From positions 120,453 to 184,452 of the forward strand of contig CAMWCA010000002.1 in assembly GCA_947172705.1 (NCBI GenBank): DNA of 64,000 nucleotides. Reading direction: 5' to 3'. Of this stretch, positions 44,679-54,493 are shown piece after piece. Position 1 is the stretch's first letter. Each line of letters opens with the position of its first letter. The DNA comes from an uncultured Lachnospiraceae bacterium. GTDB taxonomy: Bacteria; Bacillota; Clostridia; Lachnospirales; Lachnospiraceae. A program made the translations under genes and the position numbers. The notes under the pieces were generated by a model. That model saw nothing but the letters and a program-made list of their open reading frames with translations. It ran no database searches and had not been told where the DNA came from.

Positions 44679-46916
44679 CTATACTCTCACTTTTGTTCCC
44701 TTGCCGTCCCTTTTCGCTGTTTTCAGCCGGTTCAATTCAAAAGACTTGTCTTTGTATTCGATGGTTTTATCCACGCCGCTCTGGGTAAAATAAACGTTCT
44801 CCAGATAATCCTTTTCCCCCAGCTTCATCCCCCGCACGCCTACGGCGTTCTTCTTTTTCTCGGGAATTTCCTCTACCGGAAACTTCAGGAAAAAGCCCTC
44901 TGCACTCTGCAAAATAATATGCTTCTGGTCGGTAAGGGGGCATACGCACACCACCTGGTCGCCTTCCCCAAGCTTGGTGGCGGCAACAGTACGCTTTGCC
45001 ACGTCAAACTCCCCGCCGTCCACGATCTTCATCATTGCCGAGCTGGTGACAAAGATCAGCCGGTACAGGTTCAGGCTGGTCTGGCTTGCCGCCGCGATCA
45101 CCGTCTCTTTTTCGCCGTTAAAATTGCTCACATTGTCAATGGGTACCCCTTTATCTCTGAATTTTCCAAAGGGAAGATCCATGACCTTTATGGTGTGGAG
45201 CTGTCCCTTATCAGTAAAAAGACACACCCTGCCGGTATTCTTACAGGGAAATACATATTTATTTTCCGTATCCGCCGCCTCTTTGTTTCTCTCATAGGCG
45301 GCTTGATCTATGGTTCTGGCATAGCCGAATCTGTCCATCAGGAAGATCACTTCCATCTCTTCCACTTTCTTTTCCACATAGACAGCTTCCGCTGCATTTT
45401 CGATCATCGTTTTGCGGGGATGAGCGTATGCACTGCGAAGCGCCTCCAGCTCGTTGATGATCACCTGTGCCATGGAATCCCTGCGGTCTAAAATATCCTC
45501 ATAGCGATAAATATTCGCCATGGTTTCCTCATGCTCGTTGATCAACGCTTCCAGTTCCAGACCAATAAGCTTGTAAAGACGCATCTCCAGTATGGCGTTT
45601 GCCTGCTTCTCCGTAAACATAAGCTGCGCCGCCATGATCTTGGATTCCTTGGAGCGGAATTTAATGCCGTCTACTTTCCCCTCCGTGAGACATGCCTTCG
45701 CCATGGCGCGGTCTTTTGACCCCCGCAGAATTTCAATGACAAGGTCGATCACATTGCATGCCTTGATCAGGCCCTCCTGAATTTCCTTCTTCTCCCGCTC
45801 CTTGGCAAGCAGGTTGGTGTATTTTCTGGTAGCGGTTTGAAATTGAAATTCAACATTATGCCTGATGATCTCCCTGAGCCCCATGACCTCCGGTCTGCCC
45901 TCTGCAATGGCGAGCATGTTTACCCCAAAGGTATCCTCAAGCCGGGTCTTTTTGTAAAGCATATTGATGAAATTGTCCACATCGGCATCTTTTTTCAGTT
46001 CTATGACGATACGAATGCCTTCCTTTGAGGACTGATTGGAGATGTCCACAATATCCTGGGTCTTTTTCGTCTCCGAAAGAGCCGCCACATCCATTAAAAA
46101 CTTGGAAATGTTGGCGCCGATCATGGGATAGGGAATCTGGCTGATCACCACGTTGGTCTTGCCGGCTTTTCCCTTTTCCGTCTCCACTTTCCCCCGCACC
46201 CTGATTTTCCCTGTACCGGTTTCATAAATTTCCTGAAGTTCATCCTGATTGATCACAATGCCCCCGGTGGGGAAATCCGGTCCCTTTATATATTTCATAA
46301 GTCCCTGGGTGGTGATGGATTCATCCTGCATATATGCTTTAACCGCATCCAAAACCTCCCCTAAATTATGCGGGGGGATGCTGGTCGCCATGCCCACGGC
46401 AATGCCTTCTGAACCGTTTACCAGAAGGTTGGGAAATTTTACCGGCAAAACGGAAGGTTCTTTTTCCGTCTCGTCAAAGTTTGGGATAAAATCCACCACA
46501 TCCTTGTCCAGATCGGATAAAAATCCCTCCTGGGTCACCTTCTCCAGTCTCGCCTCCGTGTAACGCATTGCCGCGGCGCCGTCTCCCTCTATATTGCCAA
46601 AGTTGCCGTGACCGTCGATCAGGGGAAGCCCCTTCTTAAATTCCTGGGTCATGACCACCAGCGCTTCATAGATGGAGCTGTCTCCGTGGGGATGATATTT
46701 ACCCATGGTATCTCCCACAATACGGGCGCTTTTTCTGTAAGGCTTATCGTATTTGATCCCCAGCTCATGCATGTCGTAGAGAACTCTTCTCTGAACCGGC
46801 TTTAAACCGTCCCTGGCATCCGGCAGCGCTCTTGCAATAATAACGCTCATGGCGTAATCGATGTAAGATTTCTGCATCACCTCAGAATACTCTGTTTTTA
46901 TGATCTTTTCTTCCAT
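44679..46916 (-). CDS. parC: Type IIA topoisomerase A subunit (ParC-like)
   Basis: A 745-residue DNA-cleaving subunit. Catalytic Tyr119 in GAAAMRYTEARL, quinolone-determining region KYHPHGDSSIYEAL with Ser80, and a C-terminal beta-pinwheel. The GyrA-box QRRGGKG is not seen (only NAVGVRGMKL), and the length is below most GyrA proteins, so a topoisomerase IV-type role is favoured over gyrase. It follows the ParE-like gene by 14 bases. No dnaA, dnaN or recF is nearby, which also argues against the gyrase locus. Confidence 0.88.
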   Translation of the reverse strand: MEEKIIKTEYSEVMQKSYIDYAMSVIIARALPDARDGLKPVQRRVLYDMHELGIKYDKPYRKSARIVGDTMGKYHPHGDSSIYEALVVMTQEFKKGLPLIDGHGNFGNIEGDGAAAMRYTEARLEKVTQEGFLSDLDKDVVDFIPNFDETEKEPSVLPVKFPNLLVNGSEGIAVGMATSIPPHNLGEVLDAVKAYMQDESITTQGLMKYIKGPDFPTGGIVINQDELQEIYETGTGKIRVRGKVETEKGKAGKTNVVISQIPYPMIGANISKFLMDVAALSETKKTQDIVDISNQSSKEGIRIVIELKKDADVDNFINMLYKKTRLEDTFGVNMLAIAEGRPEVMGLREIIRHNVEFQFQTATRKYTNLLAKEREKKEIQEGLIKACNVIDLVIEILRGSKDRAMAKACLTEGKVDGIKFRSKESKIMAAQLMFTEKQANAILEMRLYKLIGLELEALINEHEETMANIYRYEDILDRRDSMAQVIINELEALRSAYAHPRKTMIENAAEAVYVEKKVEEMEVIFLMDRFGYARTIDQAAYERNKEAADTENKYVFPCKNTGRVCLFTDKGQLHTIKVMDLPFGKFRDKGVPIDNVSNFNGEKETVIAAASQTSLNLYRLIFVTSSAMMKIVDGGEFDVAKRTVAATKLGEGDQVVCVCPLTDQKHIILQSAEGFFLKFPVEEIPEKKKNAVGVRGMKLGEKDYLENVYFTQSGVDKTIEYKDKSFELNRLKTAKRDGKGTKVRV

Positions 46917-46930
46917 GTCCGTCCTCGTTT

Positions 46931-48853
46931 CTAAACATCCAGCTCTGCATCGGTTGCATGTTCATAGATAAATGCCTTCCTGGGAGGAACCTCTGTTCCC
47001 ATAAGCATTTCCGTGACCTCTGACGCCATACGCGCATCCTCGATCTCAACCAGCTTTAAGATTCTGGTTTCAGGGTTTAAGGTGGTTTCCCAAAGCTGCT
47101 GGGCATCCATTTCTCCAAGCCCTTTATATCTTTGCAGGGTAAAAGGTCCTTTATGACGTTTCCGGTATTGCTCCAACGCCTTATCATCATAAAGATATTC
47201 TTCCGCACCCTTGCTTGGCATCGCTTTATAAAGAGGCGGCATGGCAATATACACATGTCCCTCATAGATCAGTTCCGGCATGAAGCGGTAAAACAAAGTC
47301 AGCAACAGCGTGGAAATATGGGCGCCGTCCACATCCGCATCCGCCATGATAATAATCTTGTCATAGCGCAGTTTGGTGATATCAAAATCGTTCCCATAGC
47401 CTTCTGAAAATCCGCATCCAAATGCATTGATCATAGTTTTGATCTCCGCATTTGCCAGCACCTTATCAATGCTTGCTTTTTCCACGTTCAGGATCTTTCC
47501 CCGGATGGGAAGGATTGCCTGAAATGCACGATTTCTTGCAGTCTTGGCGCTTCCTCCTGCAGAATCCCCCTCTACGATAAAAATTTCGCATTTTGAAGCG
47601 TCTTTTGACTCACAATTTGCAAGCTTGCCATTGGAATCAAAAGAGAACTTCTGTTTGGTGAGCATATTGGTTTTTGCTTTTTCCTCGGTTTTGCGGATCT
47701 TTGCCGCTTTCTCCGCACAGCCGATAATGTTCTTAAGCACCTCCAGATTACGGTCAAAATAACGGATCAGCTCATCTCCCGTCACTTTTGAAACCACTTT
47801 TGCAGCATCCTGATTATCCAATTTGGTTTTTGTCTGCCCCTCAAATCTGGGATCAGGGTGCTTGATAGAGATCACTGCGGTCATTCCGTTGCGCACATCG
47901 GCGCCGGTAAAATTGGCGTCTTTTTCCTTAAGAATATTCAGCTCCCGTGCATAGGTGTTGATAATATTGGTAAATGCCGTTTTAAACCCCGTGAGGTGAG
48001 TACCCCCTTCAGAATTGTAAATATTATTACAGAAGCCCAGCACATTTTCATGAAATTCATTGATATACTGAAAGGCGCCCTCAACGGAAATGCCCTCGCT
48101 TTCCCCCTTGAAGTAGACCACATCACAGACCGCTTCCGTGGACTTGTTCATATCCTTGATAAAGCCGATGATTCCGTCCGGCTCATGATAGACCACCTGC
48201 TCCGGCTCCGCCTTCCGCCTGTCCTCAAAGACAATGGTCAAAGCAGGATTCAGATATGCGGTTTCATGCATCCTGCTCTTGATCTCATCCTCTTTGAACC
48301 GTGTCTTATCAAAAATCGTATCATCAGGCATGAAGTTGATCTGGGTTCCGGTTCCTTTTGCCCTGCCCACTACAGGAAGCAGACCGTCTTTCAGCTCCAC
48401 CACGGGGTTTCCCCGCTCATACCGGTCTTCATAAAGATATCCGCCGTTTTTGACTCTTACGGTCAAGTATGTAGAAAGGGCGTTGACAACAGAAGAACCC
48501 ACACCGTGAAGCCCTCCGCTTGTCTTATACGCCGAATCGTCAAATTTCCCCCCTGCATGGAGGGTGGTAAAGACCAGCCTTTCCGCGCTGACGCCTTTTT
48601 CATGCATTCCCACCGGAATGCCTCTTCCGTTATCCTCAATGGTTGCGGAACCGTCCGCTTCAAGGGTTACGGAAATGGTATCACAATGTCCCGCCAAATG
48701 CTCATCCACTGCGTTATCCACGATCTCGTAAATCAAATGATTCAATCCTTTGGTAGAAACGCTGCCGATATACATTCCCGGTCTTCTTCTTACCGCTTCA
48801 AGCCCTTCCAGTACGGTAATACTGGAAGCGTCGTAAACTGCTGCTTTTGACAT
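46931..48853 (-). CDS. parE: Type IIA topoisomerase B subunit (ParE-like)
   Basis: A 640-residue ATPase subunit: N-terminal VLEGLEAVRRRPGMYIGS, GHKL motifs EIVDNAVDE, DNGRGIP and TSGGLHGVGSSVVNALS, Toprim motif EGDSAGGSA and metal-binding DADVDGAHI, and the C-terminal LQRYKGLGEMDAQQLWETT. Forms the heterotetramer with the ParC-like subunit encoded next. Naming as ParE follows the partner; a GyrB label cannot be excluded from this sequence alone. Confidence 0.88.
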   Translation of the reverse strand: MSKAAVYDASSITVLEGLEAVRRRPGMYIGSVSTKGLNHLIYEIVDNAVDEHLAGHCDTISVTLEADGSATIEDNGRGIPVGMHEKGVSAERLVFTTLHAGGKFDDSAYKTSGGLHGVGSSVVNALSTYLTVRVKNGGYLYEDRYERGNPVVELKDGLLPVVGRAKGTGTQINFMPDDTIFDKTRFKEDEIKSRMHETAYLNPALTIVFEDRRKAEPEQVVYHEPDGIIGFIKDMNKSTEAVCDVVYFKGESEGISVEGAFQYINEFHENVLGFCNNIYNSEGGTHLTGFKTAFTNIINTYARELNILKEKDANFTGADVRNGMTAVISIKHPDPRFEGQTKTKLDNQDAAKVVSKVTGDELIRYFDRNLEVLKNIIGCAEKAAKIRKTEEKAKTNMLTKQKFSFDSNGKLANCESKDASKCEIFIVEGDSAGGSAKTARNRAFQAILPIRGKILNVEKASIDKVLANAEIKTMINAFGCGFSEGYGNDFDITKLRYDKIIIMADADVDGAHISTLLLTLFYRFMPELIYEGHVYIAMPPLYKAMPSKGAEEYLYDDKALEQYRKRHKGPFTLQRYKGLGEMDAQQLWETTLNPETRILKLVEIEDARMASEVTEMLMGTEVPPRKAFIYEHATDAELDV

Positions 48854-48890
48854 GGGTCACAAACCTCTTTCTATTGATTGTTAAGGAACA

Positions 48891-49769
48891 TTACCGTATT
48901 TTCTTACAGCAGGCAACGGCAAGGGAACCTGGTCCTATATGGCAGGCAACGCTTAAGGAAAGGGGATTGATCACCATGTCAAATCCCGGAAATTCCTTTT
49001 GCAGCTCCTGTGCAAACTGCTCTGCCGCTTCCCGGTCCCTGGTGTACGCTACCTCCAGCCAGATATTGTCCGCCGAAACGCCGCCAAAACGGTTTTCCAT
49101 ATCATTTCTGATAGCATTGATCATAACGGACTTTCCCTGCCCTGCCGTTCTTGCCTTGGCAAAGGCATCCAGGCGTTCCCCCTGGATTTGGAGCACCGGC
49201 TTTAACCTGAGGATCGTTCCGATTGCCGCAGCGGCGGGGGTGATCCTGCCGCCTTTTTTCAAATAGTACAGCGTATCCAGCATAATATAAATACTGGAAT
49301 TAAATTTATCTTTTTCAAGAAATTCCTTGATTTCAGGTGCATTCATACCTCTGCCGACAAGCATCAGCGCATCCAGCACAGACTGCCTCTGGGTAACGGA
49401 GATTCTCTGGTTATTGACCACCTGAACCTTCCCGTCAAAATCCTCTGCGAGCATCAGCGCGCTCTGACAGGAACCGGAAAGACCGCTGCTCATGGGAATA
49501 TGCACGATCTCGTCATACTCTTTCAGCGTTTCCTTCCAAAGCGCAAGCACCGATTCCGGGGACGGCTGGCTGGTCACCATATCTGCTCCCCCTTCCAGTT
49601 TTTCATAAAATTCTTCCTGGGTCAAAGTGATATCTTCAAAATAGGTTTCTTCTCCTATCATAAACGGCATGGGGAGTACCTGAATTCCCAGTTCCTTTGC
49701 CTGAGCCTGGGTAATGCCGCTGTTTGAATCTGTAATAACCGCAACTTTTCCACTCAATTTCTTCACCAA
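48891..49769 (-). CDS. DegV-family fatty acid-binding protein (FakB-like)
   Basis: A 292-residue DegV protein. VAVITDSNSGI, VTSQPSPE, HIPMSSGLSGSCQSA and KKGGRITPAAAAIG are the family's lipid-head-binding motifs. DegV/FakB proteins hold a fatty acid and present it to FakA for phosphorylation; a fakA-type gene is two genes upstream. The start is TTG at 49769 or GTG at 49766, both after AGAGGGAAGG. The 37-base gap to parE suggests co-transcription. Confidence 0.92.
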   Translation of the reverse strand: MVKKLSGKVAVITDSNSGITQAQAKELGIQVLPMPFMIGEETYFEDITLTQEEFYEKLEGGADMVTSQPSPESVLALWKETLKEYDEIVHIPMSSGLSGSCQSALMLAEDFDGKVQVVNNQRISVTQRQSVLDALMLVGRGMNAPEIKEFLEKDKFNSSIYIMLDTLYYLKKGGRITPAAAAIGTILRLKPVLQIQGERLDAFAKARTAGQGKSVMINAIRNDMENRFGGVSADNIWLEVAYTRDREAAEQFAQELQKEFPGFDMVINPLSLSVACHIGPGSLAVACCKKIR

Positions 49770-49833
49770 ACCTTCCCTCTAAAATACAATATATTGTGTT
49801 TTTTAAAAAAGCACATACAAATATATATTACTG

Positions 49834-51903
49834 TCAGATAGATCTAAAGTCAATAAATTTTCCGGCATTTTCATGCAAATATCCTCTGAGGGGCGCACAT
49901 CTTTCCGTCTCCAGATTCGGATCTCCGGCAAGGAGCTCATCCACTGTCATACTGACCATTTTGAGAAGCTCTGCATCCTGATAAATATCCGCTATCTTAA
50001 ATTCCATTGCCCCGCTTTGCCGCAGCCCGAAAAGATCTCCGGGACCTCTCAGTTTCAGATCCTCCTCCGCAATAAAAAAACCATCGTTAGAGCGGTTTAA
50101 GATGTCCAGCCTGTCCATGGACTTTTTCTGATCAGAGCCATTGATAAAGATACAGTAGGATTGTTTTTCCCCTCTCCCGATCCGTCCTCTCAACTGATGA
50201 AGCTGGGCAAGCCCAAACCGCTCTGCATTCTCAACCATCATCACGGTGGCGTTTGGCACGTTGATTCCCACCTCAATCACGGTAGTTGCCACCAGCACAT
50301 GAATATGCCCTGCGCCAAAAGCATCCATAATTCGCTGTTTATCGGCGCTTTTCATTTTCCCGTGAAGGATTTCCACATGAATGTCCCGGGGTAACCGGGC
50401 GCGAAGCCTGTCCCCATAATCCGTTACATTTTCAAGCCCGTTTTCTTCCTCGCCTGCTTCTACCATGGGACAGATCACAAATGCCTGATTCCCCTTCCGA
50501 ACTTCTTTTACAATGAACTCATAGGCTTTCGGACGATAGGAGGTTCCTACTACACAATTCTTTACAGGAAGTCTTTCGGCAGGCAGTTCATTCACCACAG
50601 ACAGATGGAGATCTCCATACAAAATAATGGCAAGCGTTCTGGGAATTGGAGTCGCGCTCATCACAAGCACATGGGGCTCTCCTCCCTTTTGTCCTAAAAG
50701 TTCCCGTTGGCGCACTCCAAAGCGGTGCTGCTCATCGGTGATCACCAGGGCAAGGTTTGGGTAGCTTACCGCATCCTGAATCAGCGCATGGGTTCCAATG
50801 ATAACATTCACTTCCCCTGCCTGAATTTGGCGGTAAATTTCTCTTTTCCCTGCAGCATTTACGGAACCGGTAAGGAGCACAGGCTGAAAGGGAAGATCAT
50901 AGCGTCTGGTCAAATCCCTGATCTGCTCAAAATGCTGGGCGGCAAGAATTTCCGTAGGTGCCATGAGAGCGCCCTGATAGCCATTGCTTACCGTGAGCAA
51001 AAGAGCCAGAAATGCAAGGATCGTTTTTCCGGAACCAACATCCCCCTGTACCAGACGGTTCATACATTTTCCACTTGATAAATCCCGCTCTATTTCCTTC
51101 CATACTCTGCTTTGCGCCTTTGTAAGACGATAAGGGAGCGCCTCCTCGAAACGTTTCGTCCATGCAGTTTCTATCATAGGGTAGTCTGTGCCCAGTCCTT
51201 CATTATATTCCTTCATGCGCCTGACAGAAATTAAAAACAGAAAGAATTCGTCAAACACCAGTCTTTTGCGTGCCAATACCAGATCCTCCCAATCCTTGGG
51301 AAAATGAATCCGGTACAATGCTTCTTTTCCCGGCATCAATTCATAGGTTCTGACAATGTCTTTTGGAAGATATTCCTCCATGGATGCCCATTCTTCACAA
51401 TTCAAGAGGGCTTGCTCCACCGCCTTGGTAACCGTTCTGTTGGTAAGCCCTGCCGTAAGGGAATAGGCAGGCTGAAGCTGTCCCATTTTTTCCTGATATT
51501 CTTCCCATGTATAGATTTTGGGCTGATCCATGTAATAACGTCCCTTTTCCAGCCGGATCTTTCCCCTGAAAAGATAAGCGCTGCCTCTGGTCAGCTTGTT
51601 TTTCAGGTAAGAAGCATTAAAATAAGTGATAAAAATTTGACTTTCACCATCGCTTCCCACCCCTGTTCCAATGGAACGGTTCCGTACTTTTTTCCACTGA
51701 AAGGCGGCGGGGAGAAAAAGCTCCAAAGTAACCGTTTCCCCATTGGAAGCCTCCGCCATTTTCACCGGAGGGGCAAAAACCTGATAATCTCTTGGATAAT
51801 GGAAAATCAGATCCTCCACTGTGTAAATACCCATTCGATGAAAAAGCTTTGCGGTTTTTTCCCCGATACCTTTCAGCCTTATAATGTCATCTGAATATTT
51901 CAT
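49834..51903 (-). CDS. recG: ATP-dependent DNA helicase RecG
   Basis: A 689-residue RecG, which remodels stalled forks and Holliday junctions. N-terminal wedge/OB region (KGIGEKTAKLFHRMGIYTVEDLIFHYPRDY spread over residues 11-40), Walker A GDVGSGKTI, DEQH box ITDEQHRFGV, and C-terminal RIGRGEKQSYCIF. It comes after a terminator that ends the asp23-fakA transcript. Order fakA then recG matches other Firmicutes. Confidence 0.96.
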   Translation of the reverse strand: MKYSDDIIRLKGIGEKTAKLFHRMGIYTVEDLIFHYPRDYQVFAPPVKMAEASNGETVTLELFLPAAFQWKKVRNRSIGTGVGSDGESQIFITYFNASYLKNKLTRGSAYLFRGKIRLEKGRYYMDQPKIYTWEEYQEKMGQLQPAYSLTAGLTNRTVTKAVEQALLNCEEWASMEEYLPKDIVRTYELMPGKEALYRIHFPKDWEDLVLARKRLVFDEFFLFLISVRRMKEYNEGLGTDYPMIETAWTKRFEEALPYRLTKAQSRVWKEIERDLSSGKCMNRLVQGDVGSGKTILAFLALLLTVSNGYQGALMAPTEILAAQHFEQIRDLTRRYDLPFQPVLLTGSVNAAGKREIYRQIQAGEVNVIIGTHALIQDAVSYPNLALVITDEQHRFGVRQRELLGQKGGEPHVLVMSATPIPRTLAIILYGDLHLSVVNELPAERLPVKNCVVGTSYRPKAYEFIVKEVRKGNQAFVICPMVEAGEEENGLENVTDYGDRLRARLPRDIHVEILHGKMKSADKQRIMDAFGAGHIHVLVATTVIEVGINVPNATVMMVENAERFGLAQLHQLRGRIGRGEKQSYCIFINGSDQKKSMDRLDILNRSNDGFFIAEEDLKLRGPGDLFGLRQSGAMEFKIADIYQDAELLKMVSMTVDELLAGDPNLETERCAPLRGYLHENAGKFIDFRSI

Positions 51904-51959
51904 CAGGCTTTCCTCATAACCATAACATCTGGTTTTATTTTCTATATTTTTCGAGACGT

Positions 51960-51986
51960 AAAAAGGACGGAATCACCGTCCTTTTT
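51960..51986 (-). terminator. Intrinsic terminator after fakA
   Basis: An 11-bp stem AAAAAGGACGG / CCGTCCTTTTT with a five-base loop, U-rich on the minus strand, between fakA and recG. Confidence 0.85.
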
Positions 51987-52001
51987 AAATGATTGAAACC
52001 T

Positions 52002-53663
52002 CTATTCGGCAGATATAATATAATAATAGATTGGCTGCCCGCCATACTGCAATTCAATATCACAGGAAGGGAAAGCTTCTTCAATCCGTTCCTTCAGGCT
52101 TTGCGCAGCGTCTTCGGAGATCTCCTCTCCATAATAAATGCTGATCAGTTCCAGTTCCTCGTTCATCATTTCAGAAACCATACGGAAGGTTACATCAGAA
52201 ACCTCTTCTCCCACCGACAAAATTCCCGAATCACCGATGCCCATGTAATCGCCCTGCTTGATCTCCTTGTCATCGATCACCGTATCTCTGACTGCATAGG
52301 TTACCTGCCCGGTTTTTACATTGCCGATCTCACCCTTCATGGTTTCGGTATTCTCTTCAACCGTCAAATCCGGCACGTAATTAATGATCGCCGTAATTCC
52401 CTGGGGTACCGTTTTGGTAGGCACTACAACAATATTCTTATCCTTTACCATCATCTGCGCCTGATTTGCCGCAAGAATGATATTTTTATTGTTGGGGAAG
52501 ATGAAAATCGTATCCGCATTCACCTGATCAATGGCGTTGAGCATGTCTTCCGTGCTGGGATTCATGGTCTGTCCGCCTTCGATGATATGATCCACGCCCA
52601 GTCCCTTAAAGATTTCGTTAATACCCGCGCCTACAGACACGGCAATAAATCCCACTTCTTTATGGGGCATAGGCTCTTTGGCGCTTTCCTCCTGGGGAAG
52701 CTGCCCTGCCTTGAAAAGCTTTTCCTGATGTTCCAAACGCATATTGTCAATTTTTAAATTAGATAACGCACCATACTTCAACGCCTTCTGGATGGCAAGT
52801 CCCGGGTCATTGGTATGTACGTGTACCTTAACCACATCGTCATCCGCTACCACAACAATGGAATCTCCTATGGATTCCAGGTATTCTTTAAAATCCATTT
52901 CCGCTTTGATATTAAAGTTTCTGCTGAGCATAATGATAAATTCCGTACAATAGCCGAATTTGATCTCCATTTCAGCCTGGGCATTTGCATTTGCTTTGGG
53001 GGAAGAAGCGCTTGTGCTTTCACCGCCAATGGACAGATCCAGTTCCTTGCCCATAAATGCGTCATATGCACCCTTCAATACCTGCATCAGCCCCTGACCG
53101 CCGGAATCCACTACGCCTGCCTGCTTTAATACCGGCAGCATTTCCGGCGTCTGCTCTAACACTTCATCTCCGTGGCGGATCACTTCCTCAAAAAAGGCGC
53201 CCAGATCCTCACAGCCCTGGTTTGCAAGTTCCCTTGCCCTGACGGAAGCTCCCTTTGCCACTGTCAGAATCGTTCCTTCTTTGGGCTTCATAACCGCCTT
53301 GTATGCGGTTTCCACTGCTTTTTCAAAAGCATCTGCAAAAACCGGAATATCCAGTTCCTTTTTATCTCTGATGGATTTGGTAAATCCACGGAACAGCTGG
53401 GATAAAATCACGCCGGAATTCCCTCTTGCGCCTCTCAAAGAACCAGATGAGATCGCTTTGCAAAGGGACATCATATCCGGCTCTTCCATCGCCGCAACAT
53501 CTCTTGCCGCAGACATAATGGTAAGGGTCATATTGGTTCCTGTATCACCGTCCGGTACAGGAAACACATTTAAATCATTGATCCATTCCTTTTTGGCTTC
53601 CAGATTTTTCGCTCCGGCTAAGAACATCTTTGCAAGTATCTTAGCGTCGATTGTATTAGTCAC
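52002..53663 (-). CDS. fakA: Fatty acid kinase FakA (DAK2/YloV)
   Basis: A 553-residue DAK2-domain protein. The N-terminal kinase domain shows NVFPVPDGDTGTNMTLT (metal-binding Asp cluster), SGSLRGARGNSGVILSQ and GGQGLMQVLKGAY; a linker and a YloV C-terminal FakB-interaction region follow. It phosphorylates fatty acids held by DegV/FakB proteins. Start GTG at 53663 with GAGGAGG. It follows asp23 by 14 bases, the conserved yloU-yloV pair. Confidence 0.95.
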   Translation of the reverse strand: MTNTIDAKILAKMFLAGAKNLEAKKEWINDLNVFPVPDGDTGTNMTLTIMSAARDVAAMEEPDMMSLCKAISSGSLRGARGNSGVILSQLFRGFTKSIRDKKELDIPVFADAFEKAVETAYKAVMKPKEGTILTVAKGASVRARELANQGCEDLGAFFEEVIRHGDEVLEQTPEMLPVLKQAGVVDSGGQGLMQVLKGAYDAFMGKELDLSIGGESTSASSPKANANAQAEMEIKFGYCTEFIIMLSRNFNIKAEMDFKEYLESIGDSIVVVADDDVVKVHVHTNDPGLAIQKALKYGALSNLKIDNMRLEHQEKLFKAGQLPQEESAKEPMPHKEVGFIAVSVGAGINEIFKGLGVDHIIEGGQTMNPSTEDMLNAIDQVNADTIFIFPNNKNIILAANQAQMMVKDKNIVVVPTKTVPQGITAIINYVPDLTVEENTETMKGEIGNVKTGQVTYAVRDTVIDDKEIKQGDYMGIGDSGILSVGEEVSDVTFRMVSEMMNEELELISIYYGEEISEDAAQSLKERIEEAFPSCDIELQYGGQPIYYYIISAE

Positions 53664-53677
53664 ATCAAATCCTCCTC

Positions 53678-54052
53678 TTAATCAATCACTCTAACACCTT
53701 CAACAAAGATGTTTATTTTCTCAATTTCTATTCCGGTAAATTCCTCAACCTTATATTTCACATTGCTGATCAGATTATCGGAAACGGCAAGAATGCTTAC
53801 TCCGTAAGCCACAATAATATGGAAATTCAAGGTCAGTTTATTGTTTTTGATGGATACGTTGATCCCTCTGGTCATGCTGTCCATTTTCAGCAGTTTCACA
53901 AGACCGTCTTTTACATTAATGCCTGCCATTCCCACAACACCAAAGCACTCCATCGCAACACTGCCGGCGTATTGGGCAATCACTTCATTGTCGATGGCAA
54001 TACTGCCCATATGCGTATTCATGGAAGTTCCCTTAACGGAAGAATTTTTCAT
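53678..54052 (-). CDS. Asp23/Gls24 family envelope stress response protein (YloU-like)
   Basis: A 124-residue Asp23/Gls24 (DUF322) protein. GSIAIDNEVIAQYAGSVAM, VVGMAGI and the later NFHIIVAYGVSILAV and VEEFTGIEIEKINIFVEGVRV are family motifs. Members are linked to cell-envelope stress or lipid metabolism; YloU always accompanies YloV/FakA. ATG at 54052 with AAGGAGG; a TATAAT (54093-54088) lies upstream without a good -35. Divergent from rpmB. Confidence 0.92.
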   Translation of the reverse strand: MKNSSVKGTSMNTHMGSIAIDNEVIAQYAGSVAMECFGVVGMAGINVKDGLVKLLKMDSMTRGINVSIKNNKLTLNFHIIVAYGVSILAVSDNLISNVKYKVEEFTGIEIEKINIFVEGVRVID

Positions 54053-54156
54053 AGGCTGCCTCCTTATATTTTGAACATATATTATGTATTATAACCGTAA
54101 AATGGAAAAAAAGAAACAATAAATTTAATTTACAAAAAAAATGTTAAATTTCCGCT

Positions 54157-54185
54157 TGCATTCTCCCTTATTTTCTGCTATCATA
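54157..54185 (+). promoter_or_regulatory. Sigma-A promoter of rpmB
   Basis: TTGCAT (54157-54162), 17-bp spacer, TATCAT (54180-54185), about 45 bases before the start codon. Confidence 0.8.
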
Positions 54186-54229
54186 CAACTGTTGTGTACG
54201 TTTATTATGAATTGTTAGGAGGTGCGACG

Positions 54230-54415
54230 ATGGCTAAATGTGATATTTGTGGTAAAGGCGTTCATTTCGGGAACAATGTAAGCCATTCTCATAGAAGATC
54301 TAACAGAATCTGGAAATCAAACATCAAGAATGTTAAGTGTAAAGTAAACGGAGCTTCCAAAAGAATGCACGTTTGTACAAATTGCTTAAAGTCCGGAAGA
54401 GTTGAACGAGCTTAA
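54230..54415 (+). CDS. rpmB: Ribosomal protein bL28
   Basis: A 61-residue bL28 starting MAKCDICGKGV. An upstream in-frame start at 54194 lies in the promoter/leader; the ATG at 54230 has TTAGGAGG. Two Cys pairs (CDIC, CTNC) show the zinc-binding C+ form. Divergent from asp23-fakA, the usual Firmicutes arrangement. Confidence 0.97.
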   Translation: MAKCDICGKGVHFGNNVSHSHRRSNRIWKSNIKNVKCKVNGASKRMHVCTNCLKSGRVERA

Positions 54416-54429
54416 TATGATTTAAAGAG

Positions 54430-54456
54430 CTGACCGCAATGCGGTCAGTTTTTTTA
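54430..54456 (+). terminator. Intrinsic terminator of rpmB
   Basis: CTGACCGC-AAT-GCGGTCAG (54430-54448) followed by eight T residues. A second inverted repeat (TAAGGACAG at 54461-54469 with CTGTCCTTA at 54483-54491) follows the J-domain gene on the minus strand but lacks a T run. Confidence 0.9.
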
Positions 54457-54493
54457 TAACTAAGGACAGTTCGCGGCGCGTGCTGTCCTTATG

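Noticed and set aside
44493..45491. A 332-residue plus-strand open frame opposite rsmD/parC
   Set aside because: Covers conserved coding sequence on the other strand and has no domain or start signal.
47858..48850. A 330-residue plus-strand open frame opposite parE
   Set aside because: Antisense to strongly conserved ParE motifs; composition is typical of a shadow frame.
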